NCBI RefSeq assembly: GCF_050947875.1
Contig: NC_134569.1
Span: forward strand, 17,195,631 to 17,259,630
Direction: 5' to 3'
DNA: 64,000 bases
Source of the DNA: Dermacentor variabilis
Lineage: Eukaryota; Arthropoda; Arachnida; Ixodida; Ixodidae
Part shown: positions 24,556 through 35,454 of the stretch, one piece after another
How the letters are laid out: each line of letters starts with the position of its first letter
Numbering within the stretch: position 1 is the stretch's first letter
The notes under the pieces: generated by a model
Databases searched by the model: none
The model's input: only the letters and a program-made list of their open reading frames with translations
Told to the model about the DNA's origin: nothing
Program-made: the position numbers and the translations under genes

Positions 24556-24682
24556 CTGTTCATCGAAGGCTTTGGCATCTGTCAAGGGGACGCAGTCGTT
24601 GAGGAGCAGGTAGACGATCTGAGCCACCCAGACACCGCCACACTTCGGATACGAGACCACCATAATGTCACCCTTCGAAGGC
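24556..24682 (-). CDS. sulfotransferase, exon 2 (PAPS P-loop), GC donor
   Basis: The acceptor GTTGCAG and 127 bases encode 'PSKGDIMVVSYPKCGGVWVA', then 'QIVYLLLNDCVPLTDAKAFD' and 'EQ'. Lys52 of the PAPS loop is kept, but the following Ser-Gly-Thr-Thr is Cys-Gly-Gly-Val. The donor is AG|GCGAGT, a GC-AG intron. The join 'FDEQ|MPNLEESG' lines up with the family 'FxxRTPFLExxG' with no residue missing, which supports this boundary. Confidence 0.85.
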
Positions 24683-25286
24683 CTGCAACGATTCGCGCAC
24701 GCATTTTTGCAATGGGCGCCTATAGTAGCTAAATTTACTGTATTTCCACCTATGCGCATGTATATTGGCACAAGTAAAGCTTTTCTTGAACAAGCTTTCA
24801 GGTTAACTCGAGAAAGTGCGCACACAAGTGGAGCTTCATTGAAACGAAGTGTGCATATACGGGAGATTTTCAGACAAAGACTAGATCTCTATATAGATAT
24901 GAGTAAGGATATTTGTTTGGCACCGCTAGGAAGCAAACAGTTTTAGCCGACTAGGGTTTTCGGGCTAGCTGGTGCATATCCGGAGCAAATAAGAGTGGAG
25001 CACATATGCCCCCTATAGCTGGAGAACCATATACGATTCAGGTGTGGGAGCCGACGTATACGACTTGCCATGCCAACAACCGCATCAGACAGGCCTCTAA
25101 AAAGTTGTAACTGCCGGAATTAGACTCGTGTTTTAGACACACCACATGCTGTATATCGGCCGTGCCGTCATACATGAGACTCCTGCTGACGCAGCAAGGC
25201 CATGATCGTCTGCTTCACTTCTGCATTTTTATACGAACGTTGCAAATTAACTCCGAATGAACGCATCATGCATCATGCTTTAAGTA
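24683..25286. other. intron sequence, unassigned
   Basis: Nothing recognised. Confidence 0.35.
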
Positions 25287-25759
25287 TAAACCCCATGCAA
25301 GCGATCTTACACGCGACAGCGACAGGCGACGCGATGGAGATGGCTGTCGCGTTCGCTCGTCGCCTACAAGTTGCACCCCATGCGAGCAGCAATATAGGCG
25401 CCGAAACTAGCGTGACGCGTGCTTTATTAACTTAAGTTGATGTATTTTACTGTAAAAAGCAGTATAAAATATTTCTGAAAGTCTTGCAGTAGGTTTTTAT
25501 CCTTGCACCTATAAAAATTCAATCGTTTGCTCGTTCCGTGCGACAATCGGAAGTACTGGAGTTATGTACATCCAGTTCCAGCTTTGCGCTATTGGCTAGT
25601 CGCTCATAGCACTTCCGGGCGACGAGCGACGAAATCTAGATTTGCAAAACCGAGCGATCGCGCGACAAGACCGAGCGATCTGTTCAAGCGACGGCCTGAT
25701 CCGTCGCGCGAACCCGTCGCTCGTCGCTGTCGCGCACAAAATCGCGCTAATGGGGTTTA
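25287..25759. mobile_element. MITE-like element, about 473 bp
   Basis: The left end TAAACCCCATGCAAGCGAT and the reverse complement of the right end TAAACCCCATTAGCGCGAT are inverted repeats, continuing with a shared GCGCGACAGCGAC-type stretch. The interior is rich in CGAC motifs and has no coding signal. A CTTTA motif lies on both sides but the target duplication is unclear. Confidence 0.55.
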
Positions 25760-25906
25760 GCCTTTAGCCACGATATGCGATACTTCTGAGTAGAAATCAA
25801 AATCAGCATGGCGGCCATCGCAAAAGGTGCGATGATACGATTTGCCGCGTCTACTGCATTAATACTTCCGAAAAGCTAAACTGCAGCCGATTACTGCGTA
25901 TATACA

Positions 25907-26095
25907 AAACAAATTATGGGGTTTTACGTGCCAAAACCACTTTCTGATTATGAAGCACGCCGTAGTGGAGGACTCTGGAAATTTCGACCACCTGGGGACA
26001 GGGGTGCACCTAAATCTAAGCTTTCGCCCCCATCGAAATGCGGCCGCCATGGCCGGGATTCAATCCCGCGACCTGGTGCTCAGCAGCCCAATACA
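25907..26095 (-). mobile_element. Ruka-like SINE, internally deleted, 8-base target duplication
   Basis: The shared body and head are present, with a gap after 'accacctgggg' and another before 'tttcgcccccat'. TATATACA flanks it at 25899-25906 and 26096-26103. Confidence 0.8.
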
Positions 26096-26356
26096 TATAT
26101 ACAGAGCGTCACGAAAAGAGTTCATGTAAGTGAAGTTGACAACGAATGAAGTCAGTCGAACTGAAAGTTAATCAAAAATGCGCGTCCGCCGGCGGAAGCT
26201 AGCATAATTAGTTCACAGTTTGTTCGATAGAGGGACGTTCGTTCGAGCGGTAGCTCAGTGCATTACACGTGCTTCATTCTGCGCCCTTAGTCAGTGGCTG
26301 GAATAATGTTAGATATATTTGCAATAGCAGGCGGTACTCACCCTCCCTCAATCAAT

Positions 26357-26525
26357 GAAATGCTACTCCGAGTTATACAAACAAGTGCGACACACGAACT
26401 AGAGTTCGATACACGAACTATACTAGTATATCATCATCATCGTCATCATCATAATCATCATCATCATCATCATCATCAAATGCTACTCCGAGCTACACAC
26501 ACAAGTGCGACACACAAATTATAGT
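26357..26525. repeat. direct repeat flanking an (ATC)n microsatellite
   Basis: 'aaatgctactccgag' plus about 28 following bases occurs at 26357 and again at 26477 with few changes. The (ATC)n run at 26430-26477 lies between the copies. Confidence 0.7.
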
Positions 26526-27189
26526 CAGATACAACTCGTCTGCAGTGAAGCCCCGCCCACGCCCTCATAACCGCCAGCCACTGTTCGTCCGTGAGGCTGC
26601 AAATACTTCGGACCTCAAACTTTCCCTGTTACCTAAATAAGGCGGTAACCACAAAAATAAAATTATAAGCGCGTAATTTTGTACGTTTTCACTAGTCTAT
26701 TACGGTGGAACGATGAAAGTCCCATTCTTTATTGAACTGAAATAAAACGCATGCTTCGCTGCAATTATCTATTGTCAAGTTTCACTTCAGTTGGCGTTGA
26801 AGTTTCATGAGTAAAACGGGGTCAGCAGTGAAATGAAATGTGCCGCCGACTTTTGAAGAGTGAGAAGCTCAGGCTTCATACATTTTGTCCGTGTCTCTTG
26901 CACACTTCATCGCTTCCGCCGATGAAAAGACTATTCAAGAACAGCAGACGCTCCAGAGGTACGACGCCATTTTGAAGTGGTCGCATGACCACGATTTGGT
27001 TGGCTTCTGCGAGTGGCTGGCGGAGTAACAATCCCGCGCGGTCCGTGTGCCTTGGTAGCCAACAGCTATTTTTTTAAGTTGTAGCCTACTATGGTGTTCA
27101 ATACACGAACCGTACTACAAACCCTTCCATTTACGACGACGTAAAGTGCGTTTGTACAAATTTTGATTTTTCAGTGCAGCAAGACTAAC
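26526..27189. other. intron sequence, unassigned
   Basis: Nothing recognised in the right part of sulfotransferase intron 1. Confidence 0.35.
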
Positions 27190-27305
27190 CTGTAGTTGAG
27201 TGCGTAGCGCAACGACATCTCGTCAACGTTGATGGGCAGGTAGAGACCGTCAATGATCACGTACGTCGGAAACCTGGGGAACCCAACGCCGAGAACTGTA
27301 CGCAT
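27190..27305 (-). CDS. sulfotransferase, exon 1
   Basis: The start ATG at 27305 gives MRTVLGVGFPRFPTYVIIDG, then 'LYLPINVDEMSLRYALNYR'. The tyrosine-rich 'YVIIDG' followed by a helix matches the N-terminus of tick and vertebrate SULTs. The exon ends in phase 2 at donor GTTAGT. An acceptor-like CCCAG inside (just above 27273) would allow an alternative start of coding, but the ATG version gives the family length. Confidence 0.82.
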
Positions 27306-28639
27306 GCGGCGAATAACTGCGGGAAAGCGTTATCCTGGTTCGGGTCGGCTTTAACGTCGAGACAGGATGACAAGACAGCTTAATGAGGAGGAAAAAAAAT
27401 GGAATCGTCGTCGGCTTATAAGGTAGTTGTCTTCGACGGTTATAACTGACGATATGGCAAATTCCGGTAACATGCAAGCTTCCCCGCGCATCTAAACTGT
27501 CCCAAAGCGCCCTCTAGTAGTTATAGCTCGAGACACGTGTTTTCAAAACTCTGACAGGGCGACAAACCGAGGGCTGCAGCGATTGTGACACCGCTTTGCA
27601 CGCTTGTGTGGAGAAGCGCACTTGCGGATTTTGCGCATCTTTTAATACTAGCAAACGCCAGAAGCGACACCACGCTCCGAACGAGTTCTTTTCAGATATA
27701 CGCAAAGAGGTGGCACTCTTGTCGCGCACCGGCTTCTCGCAGACACAAATCAGTGAGCGAGTACAGCAGGCCAAGTGCACTATACCGACTGTGGAAATGG
27801 AACTCCGTGCAATAACCGGCCGATATGGCCTAAACGCGCCGGATCGGTTCAAGAACGTGCCTGAGATCCTTGGCCGTGTAGAGGACTTCCATGGGCGGCT
27901 CGTCCTTCTTCTCAGGCATTTCCTTCTTGGCACCTTTCTTGGCGCCCTTCTTGCTGCTAGCCTGGGACCCGGACTGGCTGCCGCCGCCAGCCTGGCTGCT
28001 ACCACCCGCTGAGGACACGCAATGGAACCACCTCACAATCAATCCACGAACAAATCATCCGTTTGAAAAGGCAGGCGTACAAAACAACGACGCTATAGTG
28101 GAAGCGAAAAGGACAGCCCTTGTGTCCGTATTTAGTACGCCTGCCTTTTCGTTCGACAAGACGAACAGCGCAGATGACAAGTGATGCGAACGCCGTCTAG
28201 CTGCGCTGTTCGCCGTGCACGTGCAATGCAAGGCAACTCGCCCAGTTTTGGAGCTCTGCAGCCTTTGCGTACCACCAATATCCCTACAGGAACTTCTCCA
28301 GCTTTCTGTCGTTCTAACGTATCGATTTTGAACATTTGGCACAATACAACAGTGTAGACTATGAGACTGTGTAGTAAGGTAGGACACTATATCGCAACGT
28401 TGATTTGATTTTGGTTTGATTCGTGGTGACTCGAACATGCCAGACACTCGTTTTTCAAACCTTTTTAATGCGATTAGCATTCTTAGGGTGCTTAACGCAC
28501 TTTCATGGGACTATCGGGCTGCCGGGCTGCATGGTTTTCTAACCATTTTGCCGCCGATTTAGGTCACTGTGTAACATAAAAATGGGTAGAGCTTCGGGCT
28601 GCTGTGCCGAGAGAAGCGCGTTCAGAACCGAACGTCGGA
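27306..28639. other. upstream flank of the sulfotransferase, with an exon-like lysine-rich stretch
   Basis: On the minus strand 28010-27830 there is an acceptor-like TCCTCAG. It is followed by a Ser/Gly-rich then Lys-rich frame ('KKGAKKGAKKEMPEKKDE', 'EVLYTAKDLRHVLEPIRR') with GC-rich third positions, ending at a TAG. No good GT donor in the right phase links it to the sulfotransferase. An inverted repeat with 'aaaaggcaggcgta' arms lies at 28064-28152. Confidence 0.4.
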
Positions 28640-29640
<1,001 letters not shown>

Positions 29641-29814
29641 GTCCTGTTTATAAGTTTTACAGAACTTTGAAAAGTCGTCTGTGGTAGATAACACAATTTT
29701 AGTCATTGATTCAAAGAGGCGGACATTGGAGGAGAAATCGAAACACTTAATGAATTAAATTACGGCACATATTGCAATTTACGAATTGTAACCAGTGAGT
29801 TTGCAAGGCGCATC

Positions 29815-30130
29815 CACTTGGAGTTAATTTCTATGGTAGCACCAATTTCGCTTGGGTGCATGCCACTGGGAATATGGCGACCTACAATGGCAAGATATCG
29901 TTTAAGTTTATCCGATGCCGGGCGAAATCGAACCCACGTCACAGGGGTTCCTCAAGGACAGCGACCCAACGCTTTAGCAGGCCGCGCCACAAAAGCGCCG
30001 GGTAAGTGTCGCTTTTCTGTGAATGTATTTCACGCCAACGCTTTAGCGCGCTGCGCCATGAATTCACTGGGTATGTGGCGCTCTTCAATGACCATCTCGC
30101 CAACTTGGGTCACTGAGTATGACTGGGTGT
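29815..30130 (-). repeat. interspersed repeat with a tRNA-like B box
   Basis: On the minus strand 'gggttcgatttcgccc' resembles a pol III B box. The neighbouring segments 'caacgctttag' and 'gcc(g)cgcca(c/t)' occur twice, so the unit may be tandem. No A box is certain. Confidence 0.4.
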
Positions 30131-30988
30131 GCGGCAAGCGAGGGAACCATTCTCGGCGTTTGCACGCACCGGCGCGCCACGCTTCTCGTCCCACTCGTCT
30201 CGGATGGCATGCGCTAACCTCTCGGCAGAAATGGCGCAGTGCGTGCAGAAAGAAGCGCGATAGAGGAGCCCGGCTGCCGCATGACGCGCTTCTCAGTTTT
30301 CGGACGCAACGGCGCACTATGCATTTCTAAGGCCACGCGCAGGCATTGCGGCGCCGCCGCGAGATGGCGCAAAGTGTTAATATGGAATAGAGTTACTGTA
30401 TATACAGTAACTCTAATATGGAAATGCGCGAGAAAGGAGTCCCGCTGCAGTATACACGCCTCATTATACATAACGTGTTTCCACGATGGCAATACGTTGT
30501 GTGGCTATATGCTGAGTCAATGCTAAAAGCATTACCATCGACAGTCATCCTGAGATGGGTTCTGCCGAATCGTATTTGTTTAATAACCTACGTAATTGCA
30601 GTGGTATCTAGAAGCAGATATTGGGACTCTATGGCCCGCTTTTCACATCCGACCAGTCGACCGCGACTAACATCGGGGCTTCGTGGTGCGGCTGCCATTC
30701 GTGGAATACATCGCTTACGCTCAACGCTACGAGAAATGGCTAGAATGCGACAAGCAGCGTGCCTTTATAAAATATACCTACCCCGGAAGTATCCGGAAGC
30801 CTCACCACAACGACAAAACGAATGGTGTTGTCAGTGCCATCATGACGGCATACTTGGAAGAAAAAAAAATATATGTGGCAAAAGGCACGTCATGTCCGTA
30901 CCTTTTAACCACCCCCCTTTTATAGCTAAAAGGAGTAATTAACACTTATATAGCTAAGGAGTAGCTATAAAACGAGTAGATATATATT
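30131..30988. other. unassigned sequence with a 26-base perfect palindrome
   Basis: The palindrome at 30389-30414 is centred on TGTATATACA. Nothing else is recognised. Confidence 0.5.
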
Positions 30989-31160
30989 GTAACGTATAGA
31001 TTGAAAACGGAGTCTTGCAAAATAGACGCTGGTCTTTAATGGCGGGCCAGAAGAAGAACGTGCAGCTTACGCGCTTCATCGTCCTTCATGGCGCCGACCT
31101 TTGCGCGCGCCGTCCTGCGGTGCGGAAGCCCCACATCATTGTGTCAATATTATAACCCCG
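30989..31160 (-). repeat. possible solo LTR end
   Basis: Read on the minus strand the segment ends '…ttcaatctatacgttaca' after 'attaaagaccagcg', which looks like the R/U5 end of an LTR finishing in CA. No partner LTR, primer site or gag/pol lies nearby. Confidence 0.3.
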
Positions 31161-31667
31161 TTTCTTTAAGCTAAAAACATTAGTCAGACCGACAACACCC
31201 GGAGCGCGCTGCTTTCTTTTCGAGCCACAGACTGCGAACAACATTATTCTTGGTAAATGGTAATGCTGCCTGCAATTGATATCAAATTAAAGTGCATTTA
31301 TAGCAGCAAGCTCCTGCTTGCAAACTGGACACAGGGTCAAACTCAGCGCTCAGTACAGTAAATCTATAGACACGGTATACCGCTAAGGCCGTAGTAGTAT
31401 CCAATCGCGATGGAAATAACTAGCTTCTTGTGAAATCCCCCTGCACTTACGATTTGACGTCATGAGAGCACAATTTTGGAGCCCCGCGAGGCCAACGCTT
31501 GACCGTCCCTGTCGGCCTTCCTGTGCCGCGCGCCAAAACTACCTCTTCTACTAGACCGTGCCATGTCGTCCGCTTGTCTCCTCCCGTAGGATCGCGAATG
31601 GAATGTGCGAATGAAAAATTCAAGGCCACTCCGCCTTGCGAAGGTGGGTGACCAGCTGTAAATGTCA
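31161..31667. other. unassigned sequence
   Basis: Nothing recognised. Confidence 0.35.
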
Positions 31668-31677
31668 TGGTAAGAAA

Positions 31678-31883
31678 TCTTTAAAAAAATTAAATTATGG
31701 GGCTTTACGTGCCAAAACCACTTTCTGATTATGAGGCACGCCGTAGTGGAGGACTCCGGAAATTTCGACCACCTGGGGTTCTTTAACGTGCACCTAAATC
31801 TAAGTACACGGGTGTTTTCGCATTTCGCCCCCGTCGAAATGCGGTCGCCGTGGCCGGGATTCGATCCCGCGACCTCGTGCTCG
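31678..31883 (-). mobile_element. Ruka-like SINE with 10-base target duplication
   Basis: Body and B-box part of the head are present; the outermost head is missing. TGGTAAGAAA flanks it at 31668-31677 and 31884-31893, so it inserted already 5'-truncated. Confidence 0.85.
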
Positions 31884-32129
31884 TGGTAAGAAAACTTGCG
31901 GTGGAAACTTTATTGCATCACTCATTGTCACTAAGTAACAACGGTCGCAGAGGTTCTGTGGTCGCTATGATATACACTGATCGGCATAGTCGCAACTGCA
32001 AACACATTCTCTGCGAACGCACAAGATTGCTAAATAGCCTGTCGAGGTGGCCAAATCGAAACGCGCCAAGCGTTGCAACGCGCTGACTTGCCCGCCTGAA
32101 ATTCATACAGGCGTTCTATGCCGCTTGTC

Positions 32130-32320
32130 GATGCATGCATACGTGGCATAATGGTTGCAATATAGGGCTTCTGTACTAGAGGTCCTGTGCTCGAATCATG
32201 CCGATTACAGCTCCCGTAGGCACTCAGTGCGCCTCGAAGCCCGGAGGCCGTCGAGGCACCCTATAGGCACTAGCACCAGAGTTCTCTCTAGTAATTATTG
32301 TATGAAACTCTATGGTATTG
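32130..32320 (+). repeat. possible tRNA-headed SINE
   Basis: 'gtggcataatgg' resembles an A box and 'gtgctcgaatca' a B box at tRNA-like spacing. No second copy lies in this window. Confidence 0.35.
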
Positions 32321-32453
32321 GGTAGTTTCTTAGCTTCCCTCTTGCTACGCCAGGTGGCAGGACATGCTTTACTGGTTTGCTTTGCCTCCTCATAGAGGGC
32401 GCACGTAAGAAGTGTGTGTTAAAGCCCCTGAAACTTCGTAAAGTAGTGCCACT

Positions 32454-34391
32454 CTCCTCCTCCGCCTTCACTCCTCCTTGTTTCTCTTCTCTTTGAAGCT
32501 CCCTCCTCGACCATGGCGCCGCCTACGATGCTCGAGCGCAGCAGACGACCTTTCGCAGAGTGAATGCACGCATAGCAAGGCAGTGCTCTTTAGGCGTTCA
32601 CGTTGGCTTTCCAGCTCCGCGTAACTTCGTGTACAGCATAGAATTGCTAGTCGGATGCTTGTACAAATTCGGTAACGGCAGCATTTGTTTAAATTTTTGA
32701 TAACTATTTCTTAAAAAAGTATCTGAAGGAGTGTTAACGCTGTGTGTTGACGACTGCAAATGTATCGCGTGCCCTACAATTAGGTACGCAACATTTGTCA
32801 AGGGCGTGTCGCAAGATCTTGTTGCGAATGGTTGTAAATAACACGTTTACCATCGAATGACAACCTCCTGGCTTCCAGCAAGCCCTCAGCCTAAAGAATC
32901 CGCGCCGCCCTTACCATGTGAATTCGCGGCGCGTATGAGCTATGACCTACAAAGGCTGACGGAGATCACTGCTCTGGAGGTTCGAAAGTGTATTACTAGC
33001 TACAGTGCCGCCAACGTGCGTGCTTGCCAATCTAAGCGCGCGCAAAGCCTCAGAGGTGGGTGTTTCTCGTGTCTCAACGCCGACAGAAATACCGCGGCCG
33101 ATCATCGAGTCGGGACTGTGCGTACACAAGAAAATAAAATGAGTTTTTAGCATTCGTGCGCGAAGCGAGAGCGCGATAACAATGCTTGACTCAATCTCAA
33201 ACAAGACCACTGTGCCTTCAGTAATTTTTTCAGGTTAATGACTTATCACGAATAACACTTCATCGTGCGTTGGTTCGTCCGTTCACTAAGTGACGTACTT
33301 GTCGCAAACCGAGTTGCACTGAGGTGCATGCATTCAGGACGGTTGCACTCCCTTCGAAGTAACATTTGCGAGACATGACTTTATTAGTGAAGTCATGATC
33401 GCGCAAAGAATCCCCCCGCCATGACGCGGCCGAAATTGCGGCAAGTGAAATAATGTTTTATCCATAGGTTAAAATGGTATGAAACGGCATTCGAGTTGCA
33501 AGTTAACAGTTTATTTTCACATAGATGCATTACAGATTTGCCTTTGCAGTCACAAGTCCGTGTGCACCATTTATTGTCTCATTGCGTAAATAAACGCACC
33601 AGGCCTAGAGTCCTACAGCAAGCGCGTCTCAATTAGGCATAATGACTGTAGCAACTAATAGTGGCATAGACGAGCAAGCGAACGACTATATGAGCGCGCT
33701 AACTAAACGAGCGTGCGAACGAACGAGCAAACGACTAAGCACGAACGACGACTAAACCAGCCAGGGAACGGGCGGGCGACCGCACGTTTTCTTTGTTAGG
33801 GCTCCACCGCCGCATCTTAAGCTTCGCACACTTTAAAGCTCACGCGAATTAGCACATACGTCTCAATTACCTATGATGCGGTCGCTCGACGACGAACGCA
33901 CCGCGTAACACGGTTTTGGGAGAGCACGCACGCTTTTCATCGGTGCCTCTGTATCGCAAATCCACCGGGCGACCGCCAACGAGGAACACGAACAAATCTG
34001 GCAAACAAAGCTAGTCTATCTAAAGAAGGCTAGTAAGTAACCACAAAAGGCAGAGAGTTGCTCTCCTGAGGCGCTTTCATGATCGAGACTGAAATTTTAT
34101 CAAAAGGATGGCGCTGAATCTTAATAATTTCGTAATCACGTTATCGCACGCAACTTCGCGTGCCCGCGAACTCAAGCCGGTTGGCGTTCAAAATGATTAA
34201 GCGCACGAAATACGACTAACACGACCACGTAGTGCGCATATAAGCAAAGCAGACGTTGCGTAGAAATCATGTTAAAGCGTGCGTACAAATGACAACATGC
34301 ACAGTAAACTGCGCAATATCTACTACGTTATTGCCCGCAGCACAATACGCAAGCCTGGCACATACAATACTCTGAGAGAGCTAGAACTTAC
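32454..34391. other. interior of the P-like element, no recognised coding sequence
   Basis: No RNase H-like catalytic block of a P transposase is visible in any frame. Short open frames here have no recognisable motif. Confidence 0.45.
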
Positions 34392-34550
34392 ATCACATAG
34401 TCGCGCGGAGGAAGTTGGTCGGAAGTTCTCCCTCCCGATTCGGTGAAGCCATGTCTTCCTTCTTAACGCGTTGCGCTTACCGGAAGGTATCGCGAACATA
34501 TTCTTGCCTTTGCTAAAACTATATTGGCATCCAAACGCGCAGCAGGTCAT
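34392..34550 (-). CDS. THAP-domain first coding exon (transposase-like)
   Basis: ATG at 34550 opens 53 codons ending in phase 0 at a strong donor GTAAGT. The peptide starts 'MTCCAFGCQYSFSKG', continues 'MFAIPSGKRNALRRKTWLHR' and ends 'RPTSSARLCD'. This fits the THAP zinc finger pattern: Cys-x-x-x-Cys near the N-terminus, the FP-like 'AIP', a conserved Trp, and the third Cys in 'LC'. The fourth ligand, His of 'xxHF', should begin the next exon, which was not found. THAP domains bind DNA and are the N-terminal module of P-element transposases. It could be a host THAP gene, but the position inside inverted ends favours the transposon. Confidence 0.72.
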
Positions 34551-35454
34551 GGTAACAGAAAATGACGTGAAGCGACGTCGCACTTGCCACAAAACATCCT
34601 TCGAGGCGTTCACAAGATGAAAACAATACAGAATAGGAACGGAAGGAATGCCGCCAACAAGCGCCGCTTCTCGAGCAAAGATGGCACTGAAGCGCGACTG
34701 TAAACAAACGAAGCCGGCGCAAGGGGCCACGTGATGCCATTAGGCCAATAGCGACGCGGCGTCGGCTTCTGCCAGAGCGCTGGAGGAGGAGGCGGCGTTC
34801 TTCAAAGCGTGGCACTACTTTACGAAGTTTAAGGGGCTTTAGTGTGTGTTAAAGCCCGTGTGTGTGTGTGGCGAATGGACGTGCTTTTCGGGGCTCCGTG
34901 GCGGCTACAAAATCATAAGTTTTTGTGCATGCTTTGAGCTTGCTTCTCTTTTTTTATTTGCTGATTTTTTGCCTTTAAATAGTAATTGGGTAGTTTTCTT
35001 TTTCTTTCCTTTTTTTGTCTCTCGTATTTCGGGTGCGCGGGTGTGCTTCGTGTACATTTGGTTTTGCAGGATGGTTAAAGCGTCCTTTCGCGCCACGTGC
35101 TTGTACACATGCAGCCGGTTGGGACGTTGAGTGTTTGTAGTCTTTAAATGGTAGCTTGGAAGTGGCAAGACAAATAGCTATTAGTGGTTTTACTGTGCAT
35201 GTTTTGGGAGGAAAGTGAGAGCGTGGCCGCGTGGTTGAGCGCGTGCGAGAGCGTGTCATACCTTCGGTCTCCGCGGCATTGATTGCTTTTGAAACAGTGG
35301 TGAGGGTTGCTTTGTGACATTTTGAGGATTTGAATCCTGTGCGTATCGGTTTTTGCTAAGAGGCACGCGCTCTGCATTGATATAGTATTATAGTATTTGC
35401 ATCAGTAGTAGCATTATTATAGTATTGTAGTATTTGCAAAAAGCCGTGCAATAC

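Larger units (their letters stand above)
17389..27305 (-). other. cytosolic sulfotransferase gene locus (complete CDS, 4 exons)
   Basis: Four exons on the minus strand (27305-27190, 24682-24556, 19414-19030, 17651-17389) join in phase into 297 codons including the stop. This is 296 residues, the usual length of SULT enzymes, which move a sulfonate from PAPS to a hydroxyl or amine in the cytosol. Seen in order: N-terminal 'YVIIDGLYLP' (residues about 16-25), cofactor P-loop 'YPKCGGVW' (50-57), catalytic 'RSHLPY' (His at about 108), '3-phosphate' motif 'TRNPKDCCVALYHH', 'LTYENM', and the C-terminal 'AKGRIGEWK' (about 249-257). P-loop T-T is G-V, the RNPKD serine is Ala and RKG is AKG, so activity is uncertain. 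One intron uses a GC donor. Introns contain SINE, MITE and Penelope-like insertions. Confidence 0.9.
32420..34841 (-). mobile_element. P-element-like DNA transposon (2422 bp) with THAP exon
   Basis: The ends are inverted repeats of about 33 bases: left TAAAGCCCCTGAAACTTCG and right (reverse complement) TAAAGCCCCTTAAACTTCG, both continuing to '…agtagtgccac' with one mismatch. GTGTGTGT, 8 bases, flanks both sides (32412-32419, 34842-34849). Inside, near the right end, is a minus-strand THAP-domain first exon. Terminal repeats of about 31 bases, 8-base duplications and an N-terminal THAP DNA-binding domain are the hallmarks of P-element transposons. The rest of the transposase is not recognised, so this is an internally deleted or heavily introned copy. 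The GT-repeat flank makes the exact duplication ambiguous. Confidence 0.72.
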
